Source: Zygnema circumcarinatum
Lineage: Eukaryota > Streptophyta > Zygnematophyceae > Zygnematales > Zygnemataceae
NCBI GenBank assembly: GCA_037447605.1
Contig: CM074820.1
Location: forward strand, 1,566,887-1,591,059
Length of the DNA: 24,173 nt
Direction of reading: 5' to 3'
Below, one piece after another: positions 9,139 to 18,789 of the stretch. Under the pieces are notes generated by a model that searched no databases, was not told the origin of the DNA, and was given only the letters and a program-made list of their open reading frames with translations. How positions within the stretch are numbered: the stretch's first letter is position 1; each line of letters opens with the position of its first letter. Both the position numbers and the translations under genes were made by a program.

Positions 9139-12100
9139 ATGGAACGGCGCGATCCGTGTAAAGCAGTTTTGGCAGCGGGTCTCTCCATGGCTGCACTCTT
9201 GCTGAGCTGCCACGTGGCAGTCGTACAGGGTGCCACGCCTGGGCCCGTACATGGCACGGACGTATACGTGTCGCCGTGCCCCGTTCCGCCGGAAGGCTGT
9301 ACGGCCTCTGCCCCCGCCCACGCAACGCTTTACAGAACTGCGGCCGTCATGAGCCACGCGTCCATCAGCACTGCTCCAAATACTGTTCATTTATCTTTTT
9401 TTTAAATAAAAAAGAGCCACATTCTTCCTTTTTCAAACAATGAATTGGTTTTCTCTTTGTGTTGGTGCCACGCAGCCTACAAGCTTTGGAGCGACACTGC
9501 CACGTGGCCCAATAAGGTGGTGCCTGGTGTCGGTGCCAAGAAGGGCATCAACGTGACGATCCCCTGCGGCGTCGCAGTCCTCCTCGACCTCCCCGAACTC
9601 GACCTCGGGATTCTCCGAATCCAGGGCCACCTCAGGTAATCTGACCCCCCCCCCCCAAATCCGATCCCCAGAATCTAAACAAGAATCCCAGATCTCCCCC
9701 CCTCTTCCAGATTCTTTCCGCTCATCTCGCCACGTGTCGGGCGGCTACAGGTTCAAGGACAGCCCCTCCCTCCCCAAGATCTACGTGAGAGCGCGCCACG
9801 TGTTGGTGGAGGGCAAGCTCTCGATTGGGACCCCCGCGCAGCACTTCGCCCAAAGGGCCGCGATCGAGCTGACGCCCTCGCCCGCCCGCGCACCTCTCCT
9901 CTTCACTTCCTTTGCCCCCGCGAGCCCCGCCTTCCCCCGGGACCTCGGCCACAAGGCCTTTGCCGTGGTACGCAGTTACCGTATCCGTTCCGTTCCCGTT
10001 CCGTTTCCGTCCCGTTCTCTCCCGTTCCGTTCCCTCCCGTTCCGTTCCGTTCCCTCCCGCTCCCTCCCGTTCCCTCCCGTTCTCTCCCGTGCTGTTCCGT
10101 TCCGTTGCCGTTCCGTTTTGTTTCCGTTCCGTTTTGTTTCCGTTCCGTTTTGTTCCCGTTCCGTTTTGTTTCCGTTCCGTTTTGCTTCCGTTCCGTTTTG
10201 TTTGCGTTTCAGTTCCGTTGCACTGTGTTCCATGTCGTTTACAATTGGGGTTCGTGCGCAGGTCGGCGGGCAGGTGGACCTCCATGGCATGCCGGGAGGC
10301 AGCATGACGCCATCATGGTGTCAGCTGAAGAAGACTGCGAAGGTGAATGACGTCAGCATTCTCGTGGACAACCCCCTTGCTGCCAGCTGGCCCATCGGAG
10401 GGCTGGTCGTGGTGGCGAGCACCGACTACAGCTATTTGGAGTCGGAGCAGCGCGTCATCAAGGCCGGTAAACCCCTAAAACCCCAAATACCCGAAAATTC
10501 AAAACTTGAAAGTTTCCAAAAATAAACCGTTCAAAAACTCCCCCATCCACAACCCCAACAACCCCAAAACCCCAAAAACCCAAAAGCCCCACAACCTTAA
10601 AAAAAGGAAGAGGGTCCAGTCCAAGCTGGGCTCTGAACCCTGGAGGGGGCAATGACCCGAACCCTGGGCGGTGGGTGCAGTGGCCACCACCTCCCAAGGA
10701 GTAGTGCTCACTCTCAACTCCCCCCTGCGCTACAACCACCAGGGGGTGCTCGTAGCGGACGGAATGGGCGGCTCTGTGGACCAGCGAGGGGAGGTTCTGC
10801 TCCTCACACGACACATTCTCATCACAGGGACCGACGAGCCAGAACCTTACAGACTCGATGGTGACACTTCTCCCTTCCCCTCTCCCTCCCCCTCCCCTCT
10901 CCCTCCCCCTCTCTCTCCCCCTCTCCCTCCCCCACTCCCTCCCCCCACCCTCCCCCTCTCCCTCCCCCACTCTCTCCCCCTCTCCCTCCCCCACTCTCTC
11001 CCCCTCTCCCTCCCCCACTNNNNNNNNNNCCCCTCTCCCTCCCCCACTCTTTCCCCCTCTCCCTCCCCCTCTCTCTTCCCCTCTCCCTCCCCCTCTCCCT
11101 CCCCCTCTCTTTCCCCCTCTCCCTCCCCCTCCTCCCCCTCTCCCTGCACCTCTCCTTCCTCCCTCTGCGCCTCTCTCTCCCACTCTCATGCATGCAAACG
11201 AGTTGAGCATATCGGAGTTTGATACCTGATTCACTGTTGTGGTTCAGGCGGGCACTTCATAATATACCAAACGGCCATTCCGCAGTACATTGAGGGCGTT
11301 GAGTTTTACAAGTTGGGGAAACAGGGCTCTCTCGGCCGCTACAGCATCCATTTCCATGTGGTGGGAAGGACCCCCAATTCAGTGTGCCGCAAAAACTCCA
11401 TTCACCAGAGCAAGCAAGTGGGTCTCCCTTTTCTTTCCCTCACTTTCTCTCCCACTGTCCCTTCTCCCATCGCTCCTCCCTCTCCCTATTTCCTTCCTTT
11501 TTGTTTTTCCCCCTCTCCTGTCGCCTTCCCCGGCCTACTCTCCTCTTTTTCTTCCTCGTTCCTCCCTTCCCTCCCGTCATCCCTCCTATCTCCACATTTT
11601 TCCCTCTCTCTACTTCCACTCCTCCCTCTGCCCACTTTACCTCTCCTCCCCCTCTCACTCCGTTCTCTCTCTCTATACACGTGGCAGCGGTGCATTGTGG
11701 TGCACGCAACGCACCAACTTCAAGTTGAGCGAAATGTGGCGTTCAACACAAGCGGACATTGCTTCGCCCTTGAAGAGGGGGGAGAGCAGAACAACACCTT
11801 CCTCGCCAATGTGGGAGTCAGCACGCTGCCAGGTCAGACAGAGAGAGAGGAGGGGGGGGGGAGGGAGAGAGTGGGAGAGAGAGAAAGAGAAGAAAAGCAG
11901 AATGAAAATAAGAAAAAAGCGAAAAAGAAAAGAAAGAAAAAAAGAAGAAAGAAAAAAAAAACTCTACGCTTAGCTGCGCTTAAGCGTAGAGTGCTCTGTT
12001 CGGCCAGAATTGACAAAGTTATTAAAAATGACAAATTGGCTTTCAATAGCGGACAAGCTAATTGACTAATTTGACCTCAAAACGGTCTCGTTTTTCTTTG

Positions 12101-15100
12101 TTTTTATGGTGTGTGTGACAGCGATCAACCTTATTCCCGGGTTCACAGATAATGCCCCCTCCACCCTTTGGATCAGCGCCCCTTCAAATACGTTCCTGTA
12201 CAATCGCGCCGTCGGATCCCTTGACTCCGGGTGAGTCAGAGCAGCTATTACTTATTTTTTTTATAGTATTATTTTCTTTTCAGAGCAGCATTCATTCATT
12301 CAAGCAAGTTTTTCATCGTTGATGCTGCAAACCCTCCCAGATGCTCCCAATTTCTCGATCAAATTTCGTACACAACTTCCCCTCACCAAATCCCTTTGTC
12401 TCTCTCTCACTCTCGTTGTCTCCTCTCTCTCGCTCTCTCCTCTCTCTTGCTCTCTCCTCTCTGTCGCTCTCTCCTCTCTTTCGCTCTCTCCTCTCTCTCG
12501 CTCTCTCCTCTCACTCGCTCTCTCCTCTCTCTCGCTCTCTCCTCTCTCTTGCCGCTTCTCTCTCCCTTTCTCTCTCGTTCTCATTTTGTCTTTTGTCCAC
12601 CTCAGCATCTGGTTGGAAGCTAGAACGAAGGTGAGAGGAATGACTCTCGACATTCCGGAGTTAGCTTCAATACGACCCTCATCGACCCCTCTTCTGAAGT
12701 TCATCGGAAATGTAGCGCACTCCTGCCACGCAATGGGAATGAAGACATATCCTGATGGCTATAAGCCGCCAAAACCGCTGCCTGGGGTAAGAGGTTGAAA
12801 ACAAGAAGAAAATAATCAGAGTGACAAGAAAATAAGAAGTTGACTTATTATGATAATAGTTAATTTAAAAAAAGAAAAAAAAAAAAAAAAACGGCCACAC
12901 AGATCAGCTCTAAGACAATGTTGGGCTGTGGAGGTGGGATTGACAGAATGAAGGAAGCCATTTCAAGGACTGCCTCATATACAAAAATGCAGTGCAGGGG
13001 TAAGGCCGTGACGTGACTGCCCTTCCTTCTCCACTTCTCCCCTCACTCGTCTTCTCTATCTCAACTTCCCCCTCCTTCTGTGGCTGCAAGTCGAGAGAAT
13101 TTGCTTTCCACCCCTTCTCTCTCTCTTCCCCCCTCCAAAACTCTGACTCTCTCCACTCTCTCCCACTCTAACGCATTCCTTTTTCATACTCTTGTACGTG
13201 TAGAGTGTTCGTACATTTGACGGGCTCTATTATCATTTCGGGAACCTTCGCTGACAACTTCAACAGCATAGTTCTGCTTGAAAGTTACGCCGTAACCATA
13301 AAAAACTCGAGATTCATTGGTCGCACTGCAAACTTCGGAACTCCGGAAGGATGTTATGACGTGGACAAACGCGGGTGGTATCTGAAATGTCGGCCCATTT
13401 CTGGATGCCAGTAAGGAACCCTAAAAATCTTTATTTCCCCCTTTATTTTAGGGTTTAGGGCTTTAGGATTCTGTGGTTTTCAAGCTTCTACGGGTTCAGA
13501 ATGTAATGACGATTCTTCTGCTGAGGGAGGGGAGAGGGAAAGGATGATTCTCACAACAACAGTACGATATTTATTTCTATATGAGATATTGATCTTAAAA
13601 TGTGATGAAGGGTGGTGCAGGATGCCGCTGCCACGTGGCACTCCGGGACGAACCCAGAGCGGGTTCTTAACAGATATATTCGCGGGAGTTGCGATCAGTC
13701 AGGAGCGAAAAATGAACAATCATCTCTCTCCCAACCAAATCATGGCGTCCAAGTACGTGTTTAAGTCCCTACCTATGCTTCTGTGTCTGATCGGGAAAAA
13801 TCTTCAGTTAAGTGCGGGTAAAGGTTAGACTTCTCTCCAGATCTTCCACGGCATTATCAGCAGCATAGAGTGTTCTTGAAAGTATAAGAATCAAAAGCCC
13901 TCCCTTCAACAGGGGGAGTGTGAGGAAAAGTTTAAGTTTCTCATGCAAATTTGACATATGCCATCTCCCACATTGACAGTTTACCACCTTGCCTCTTTTA
14001 CAGCTTCTCCAACTTCAACTACGAGTGCAGCCGCCCGGGAACCACTGCCGGCATCATTGTAATTCCGACTGCTTTCGTTCCCGGGGACTCCTTCAACCCG
14101 CACTTCAGTGTTAGCGTGAGCCTCTCTCTCTCTGTCTCTCTGTCTGTGTCTCTCTCTCTCTCGCTCTCTCTCTGTCTGTCTCTCTCTCTCTCTCTCTTTA
14201 ATAGTTTAGCTCAACCCACATCCTGAATACATTTTTTTGTCAAGAAAATTTCATAACACGTCTGACGAAGTCACTCCAAACGAACGACACGACCAAGTCT
14301 CCATTTTATCACAAAATCACTAAATCACAAAATCACCGCATCGTCACATCATGTCCTATTGCTTGCAAAAATAGTTTGCGATTGATCCAAAACCAAACCT
14401 TCTGTTTCCTCGTTTGTTGCAGGGCTTGAAGTTTTTCACCAATAGCAACCCAGTCTGGTTTCCGCCCCAAGTCTCTTTCACTTTGGTGAGCCATACAACC
14501 CTCTAAATGCTTGAGGGCCTGCTCATGAGGGTCCCACAAACCTGAACTAAGTACCAACAATCTGACCCTATTTTTTCCTCTTTATTGGCTCCAATACTCT
14601 GAGTTGCAGCCCTCCAACGTCAGCAGAAATTCCGGTGAAGTTTCAAGCCGATATGTAATCCAAGACCTTGACGGCAGCATCATGGGCAAGCCGGGTTCCC
14701 TTGTTGCAAATAACCCTAATCTCACCAAACCTGGCACAAATGCATGCAAATTTCTTCCCACCTCCAACGCCTTCGCCTGTGAGGGTTCTTGCTACCGCAG
14801 CCTTCGCATCTTCTATTTGGAGCCCGGATTCCAAAATAAGAAAGCCAACACGAACAAGGTGGGGGATTTCAGGTAAAATTTCGAAACCCTAAACCCCGAA
14901 CATCCAAACGCCCTAAAGTGTTAAAACTCGAACAAAGGACTAACAAGCTGACTGACTGTTTATCTCTCTCTCTCTGCCTGTTGCTTGCAGCTATTTGAGG
15001 GTTACGCGCATCAGCGATGGAAAAGTGCTTGAAAGTCAAGGAAACTTGAACGATATGAGGAATAGTGGCACTGTACCAGAGCGAATTTTTACGATGAATC

Positions 15101-18100
15101 TTTTGGCAGGGCAGACCTACGTCATTGCAGTTGTTCCTTCAAAAGCGAACCCTTCCTTTAACCCCGCACTCCTAAAACTTTTCTACTTGGATGCTCCGAA
15201 CTCCTGCACTGTCCCGCTTTCCGTGCGCATTCAGCCTCCCTCCAATACAAGCATGCAATATTTCGCCCAAGAAGATTCGCTCACCGGTTTCTGGAGGTAC
15301 ACTTGATTGCTAGGGTTTTTTCTTCACTTTTAGTTGCTTAGAAAATAAGAGTTTTAGGAGATCAGTGTGTGTACATATGTGTGCTGCATGCATGTTTCAA
15401 GTGGATGGTTGCTATTGATGCTTTGAAGAAGTTCGTTGGAGTTGTGCGCATGCTTAACTTGCATTCGGTTTTTAGGGGTTTTTAGGGTTTTTAGGGTTTG
15501 GCGCTGCAAGCATATTTCGTTTCTGTGATCCTAACTAACCTGCGGAGTTGTGAGTGTGAATGAATTTTCAGAATGTGCAATGGAGGAACGCCCCGTCCTG
15601 TAAATTCAGATTTGGCGCAATATTCGTTCACTTGTGTGAACGCAAAGGCCTTTCTGGAAGTTCTGCTGCCAACATATTACGATCAGAAAATCACTATTCT
15701 CGCAAAAACGAGTTCCCAGACCTGCCCAAGTTATATGTAAGTTCCAGAATCGAAAAATCCCGAAAATCACTTAGAAACCCTAAAAACTTGATTGAGTAGA
15801 AAGCACCGCCTTCATGAGAATCTACAAAGACGAGGAAGGGCATTCGAGTCGAATTTTTTATTGTGTCAATCAAAGAATCACTCAATTTTTTTCGTGTATT
15901 TTGAAGATTTTTAGTTTATTCGGAGTGAATTCAGTCTTGGCAAGTAATGGACTCGCTTCAGAACTGAAGTTATGTATTTTTCTGAAATTTGAGGGTTTTG
16001 TATGCGGGTTTTGGCGTGAGCAGCACATGCAGCCTCCTTTGGGACAGGGAGGCCGGCTGGTTGTGGGATGCTTCCGGTCTGAATCGACCGGGCTTCCAGC
16101 TCCCCAACTCTTCTACTACAAATTTCAATAAAACTGGAATTCCACCATTTGGCTATAACAACGGTATCGACCTTCACCTGAAACTTGAAAAATTTCAGAA
16201 CGTTTTGGTAAACAATGTTCAGTTTTTATTTCAGAACCATAACTCCAGATCTTAGTCTGAAACGGAGCCATTGCAAGCTTTGGATATGTAAAAGCTGTCT
16301 TCATTCTCTCTTTGTGACCATTGTGAACAGTGGCGAACGGGTTCTACAAACTGCCCAAGCCCTCCCCCTCCCTGGTCACCTACTACTTCCGCAAGACGTT
16401 CTCCGTCGCGGACCCCGCCTGCTTCGCCTCTCTGTACCTGCAGCTGTTCGTCAAGGACGGCTGCGTGCTGTACCTCAACGGCGCCGAGTTCTTCCGCTAC
16501 AACATGCCGCCGGGCCCCGTCAACAACAGCACGTTGGTGAGCGCTCGCTCTAGTGAACCTCTCTACATGTAATGTTGCAATGTCGGCATTGCCATCAGAC
16601 CCATCAGGTAAATGACAAATTATCGATTGGAATTTCATGATGTGGGTTGCAGACATTGTCCATTCATGAGCATTCATTCATGGCCTAGAGCTTGTTTGTT
16701 TGTTCGTTGGTTTTTGTTGGTGCATGTGCGTGCATGCAGGCGGCCCAGGCCGGGCAGTGGCGAACATGGACCTCCTTCACCCTGGCGGCCCCCCCGGCCC
16801 TGCGCGCGGGGCTGGCCACGTTCGCGGCGGAAGTGCACGTCACGAGCGCGCGCTCCGCGCAGGTCTCCTTCGACGCGCGCCTCTTCGCGCGCCGCCGGTA
16901 CGGCACGCCCTCCTTCCCTCCCTCGCTCGTATCTCGATACGATATAGAATAAGATACGCGGTACAGTATCGCCAAGGTTACAATATCGTACTCGGTACAG
17001 CATCTCACATAGCACAGTATCGTCAACGATATAGTATCGCCAACGATATAGTATCTCCAACGATGTAGTATCGCTAGCGATATAGTATCGCTAGCGATAT
17101 AGTATCGCTAACGATATAGTATCGATAACGATATAGTATCGCTAACGATATAGTATCGCTAACGATATAGTATCGCTAACGATATAGTATCGCTAACGAT
17201 ATAGTATCGCTAACGATATAGTATCGCTAACGATATAGTATCGCTAACGATATAGTATCGCTAACGATATAGTATCGCTAACGATATAGTATCTCTAACG
17301 ATATAGTATCGCTAACGATATAGTATCTCAAACGATATAGTATCGCAAACAATATAGTATCGGCATTGATATAGTATCGCCAACAACATAGTATCGCCAA
17401 AGATATAGTATCGCAAACGATATAGTATCGGAGACAATATAGTATCTTCAACGATATAATACCGCCAACCATATTGTATCGCCAACGATGTAGTATCGTC
17501 AATGATATAGTATCGCAAACGGTACAGTATCGCCAACGATGTAGTATCGCCAACGATGTAGTATCGCCAACGATGTAGTATCGCCAACGATATATTATTG
17601 CCAACGATGTAGTATCGTCAATGATACAGTATCGCAAACGGTACAGTATCGCCAACGATGTAGTATCACCAACGATGTAGTATCGCCAACGATATGGTAT
17701 CGCCAATGATATAGTATCGCAAACGATATAGTATCTGCAACGATATAGTATCGTCAGCGATATTATATCTCCAACGATATAGTATAGTCAACGATATGGT
17801 ATCGCCAATGATATAGTATCGCAAACGATATAGTATTAGCGTCGATATAGTATTGCTAACGATATAGTATCTCTTACGATATAGTATCGTTTACGATATT
17901 GTACCTCTGACGATATAGTATCTTCAGCATCGCCAACGATATAGTATCTAAAAAGATATAGTATCTCTGACGATATAGAAACTGTGACGATATAGAATCT
18001 CTCACGATATAGTATCGCATACGATATAGTATCGCTAGCGATATAGTATCGCTAGCGATATAGTATCGCTAACGATATAGTATCGCTAACGATATAGTAT

Positions 18101-18789
18101 CGCTAACGATATAGTATCGATAACGATATAGTATCGCTAACGATATAGTATCGCTAACGATATAGTATCTTCAGCATCGCCAACGATATAGTATCTGCAA
18201 CGATATAGTATCTCAAACGATATAGTATCTGCAACGATATAGTATCGATAACGATATAGTATCGCTAGCGATATAGTATCGCATACGATATAGTATCGGT
18301 GCTGATTATAATATCGTGACCGATACAATATCCGGCTGGGCGGGGCGGCGCTAATGCAGGGCCGTCTGCGGGGGCGCTGCAACTCCCTAAAATTTGGAGG
18401 CGCTTCTTTCTGTCCGGGCAGGAAGCTCTGCCTGCCGTAAGTCCTCACACACATGCATACAAATAATAAGAAAATGCGACTTTTTTCGCTTTTTTCCTTA
18501 TGATTTAGTCGGCTGCGAGTGTATTTTATGTTTTTCAAACAAGAAAATAAAACCTGTATTTTATGTTATGTTATCTCCAAGTAAAACTTTTTTTCTTACG
18601 ATTTAGTCGACCGCGAGTGTATTTTATGTTTTTCAAACAAGAAAATAAAACTTGTATTTTATGTTATGTTATCTCCACCTAAAATGGAACCATTGATATA
18701 AAAATTATTGTATTTACTTTCTCCTTAGGTCCTTTGCGACCAGTTCCTCGTGGTTCCCCATGATGCTGCTTTTGTCCATGTACATTTGA
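9139..18789 (+). CDS. CEMIP/TMEM2-like G8-domain beta-helix protein, secreted, probably GPI-anchored (22 exons)
   Basis: Exons: 9139-9298, 9476-9635, 9751-9967, 10262-10466, 10681-10860, 11248-11417, 11688-11832, 12122-12230, 12606-12786, 12947-12999, 13204-13410, 13621-13752, 14004-14115, 14423-14485, 14610-14872, 14991-15296, 15572-15736, 16024-16163, 16331-16536, 16740-16897, 18422-18436 and 18729-18789. All phases match and the 3,408 coding bases give 1,135 residues. Order: signal peptide (1-31), G8 domain (about 54-180), right-handed beta-helix core (about 250-600) with GRYSIHFHVVG and HATHQLQVERNVAF, a second beta region with DLDGS (about 710-790), a C-terminal beta-sandwich (about 955-1110), and a hydrophobic tail. 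In animals CEMIP and TMEM2 act on hyaluronan; protist members are uncharacterised, so binding or cleaving an extracellular glycan is inference. ATG 9139 has good context (gcgaccATGG) directly before the signal peptide. Least certain are the exon 1 donor (9298) and micro-exon 21. Confidence 0.88.
9476..9967 (+). other. G8 domain (exons 2-3 of the CEMIP-like gene)
   Basis: Encodes roughly residues 54-179. Diagnostic words are LWSDTATWPN, NVTIPCGVAVLLD, LGILRIQGHLRF, HVLVEGKLSIGTP and AIELT, the conserved glycine-containing strand repeats that define G8. The intron at 9636-9750 joins AG to G to make the Arg of HLRF. An alternative acceptor at 9710 would break the motif, so 9751 was chosen. Confidence 0.9.
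9985..10206 (+). repeat. CCGTT-based minisatellite with a 16-bp tandem core
   Basis: Intron 3 of the CEMIP-like gene. The first half is degenerate CCGTTC/CTCCCGTTC repeat. The second half (about 10120-10206) contains about five 16-bp units of TTTCCGTTCCGTTTTG with single-base variants. The Arg/Asn/Gly-rich minus-strand frames and Phe/Arg-rich plus frames here are artefacts. Confidence 0.85.
10865..11190 (+). repeat. CTCCCC/CTCTCC microsatellite with assembly gap
   Basis: Pyrimidine repeat in intron 5 (10861-11247), with a locally ordered ~24-bp pattern of the CCACTCTCTCCCCCTCTCCC type. It is interrupted by ten N at 11020-11029, so true length is unknown. Frames containing X residues are not genes. 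Confidence 0.95.
11020..11029. other. Assembly gap (10 N)
   Basis: Ten undetermined bases inside the CT repeat; the round number suggests a scaffold placeholder rather than a measured size. It falls within an intron and does not affect a coding exon. Confidence 0.95.
11840..11965 (+). repeat. Purine-rich GAGA/AAGAAA tract in intron 7
   Basis: Directly follows the donor at 11833. It is one of only two introns in which the host-gene sense strand is purine-rich rather than pyrimidine-rich. It is followed by a short inverted repeat around CTACGCTTAGCTGCGCTTAAGCGTAG (arms at about 11964-11990). Confidence 0.8.
12396..12600 (+). repeat. CTCTCTCGCTCTCTC microsatellite in intron 8
   Basis: Tandem 15-16-bp units of the CTCTCTCGCTCTCTC type, with TTGC, TCGC and ACTC variants, running almost to the acceptor of exon 9 at 12605. 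It probably serves as the polypyrimidine tract. Confidence 0.9.
13010..13190 (+). repeat. Imperfect CT-rich tract in intron 10
   Basis: Pyrimidine-rich but not strictly repetitive; occupies almost all of the intron between exons 10 and 11. Confidence 0.7.
14116..14200 (+). repeat. CT/GTCT microsatellite starting at the exon 13 donor
   Basis: The donor GTGAGC at 14116 is immediately followed by a (CT)n run with CTGT interruptions. Confidence 0.85.
16024..16897 (+). other. C-terminal beta-sandwich domain (exons 18-20 of the CEMIP-like gene)
   Basis: About residues 943-1110. It contains WLWDASG, GIPPFGYNN, TTY-like VTYYFRKTF, KDGCVLYLNGAEFF, RYNMPPGPVNNSTL and LRAGLATFAAEVHV. This series (W-x-Y/W-D, PFGYG, YFR-x-F, DG-x-V-x-YLNG-x-E, NMP-x-GP-x-x-x-x-TL, G-x-N-x-x-A-x-E-x-H) is the signature of a beta-sandwich module attached to secreted hydrolases and lamin-tail proteins in many microbes; a carbohydrate- or surface-binding role is inference. 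The exon 18 donor at 16164 was chosen over 16208 because it alone gives the right phase. Confidence 0.75.
16926..18331. repeat. 17-bp satellite array, consensus CGATATAGTATCGCTAA
   Basis: About 80 tandem copies of a 17-bp unit filling intron 20 of the CEMIP-like gene. Two cores are nearly identical (about 17060-17330 and 18010-18170), separated and flanked by copies with variants such as CGCCAACGATGTAG and CTGCAACGATATAG. Each unit contains the interrupted palindrome CGATA-TAG-TATCG. Because 17 is not a multiple of three, open frames across it have a 51-base, 17-residue period and mean nothing. Confidence 0.95.
18422..18789 (+). other. Micro-exon plus GPI-anchor-like tail exon
   Basis: The 15-nt exon 18422-18436 (acceptor gggcag, donor gtaagt) and final exon 18729-18789 read KLCLPSFATSSS followed by WFPMMLLLSMYI and stop. 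Small residues then a hydrophobic end with no cytoplasmic tail is the pattern of a GPI-attachment signal. The micro-exon is the only way I found to cross from the exon 20 donor using both strong intermediate sites without a stop. Skipping it would also stay in frame, with the same tail. Confidence 0.6.
18496..18690. repeat. ~98-bp direct tandem duplication
   Basis: Two adjacent copies starting near 18496 and 18594. Both contain GAGTGTATTTTATGTTTTTC and a TATTTTATGTTATGTTATC segment and differ at a few positions. They lie in the last intron of the CEMIP-like gene. Confidence 0.85.

Larger units (their letters stand above)
8195..9802. promoter_or_regulatory. Cluster of CACGTG (E-box/G-box type) palindromes
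   Basis: CACGTG occurs at 8195, 8374, 8442, 8775, 9211, 9501, 9731 and 9797, often within the longer palindrome TGCCACGTGGCA. The set straddles the start and first exons of the CEMIP-like gene. CACGTG is the core site of bHLH and plant bZIP factors. A regulatory role is inference, since several copies lie inside coding exons. Confidence 0.4.
11248..13410 (+). other. Right-handed beta-helix core (exons 6-11 of the CEMIP-like gene)
   Basis: Residues about 308-595. It carries the most conserved family words: GRYSIHFHVVGR, NSIHQSKQRCIVVHATHQ, NVAFNTSGHCFALEEGGEQNN, then KFIGNVAHSCHAMGM, FKDCLIYKNAVQGVFV and SRFIGRTANFGTPEGC. Repeating N-x-(I/V/A) turns are typical of PbH1 repeats. The histidine-rich IHFH and VHATH segments are conserved throughout CEMIP/TMEM2-type proteins. 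Confidence 0.85.

Noticed and set aside
9710-9750. Exon 3 starting at the TTCCAG acceptor near 9710
   Set aside because: It would put the G8 strands out of frame; the acceptor at 9750 restores HLRFKDSPSLPKI.
10458-11234. Long Gly/Arg/Glu-rich minus-strand frame and Pro/Leu/Ser-rich plus frames
   Set aside because: They run through the CT microsatellite and the N gap; plus-strand exon 5 of the CEMIP-like gene explains the non-repeat part.
12901-12999. Exon 10 starting at the earlier acceptor after GATCAG
   Set aside because: In the frame that continues into exon 11 there is a TGA just before 12944; the acceptor ending at 12946 gives NEGSHFKDCLIYKN, which fits the family.
16926-18331. CRISPR-like array
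   Set aside because: The units are contiguous 17-mers with no unique spacers, in a eukaryotic intron.
18360-18436. Longer version of exon 21 starting after the AATGCAG acceptor
   Set aside because: In the required phase it reads AVCGGAATP then a stop, losing the hydrophobic tail; the 15-nt version keeps the frame.
17278-18538. Minus-strand frames with repeated RYYIVGDTTSLAIL words, resembling a repetitive protein
   Set aside because: A 17-bp satellite read in one direction gives a 17-residue period automatically; there are no splice sites or non-repeat domain, and the array lies inside an intron.
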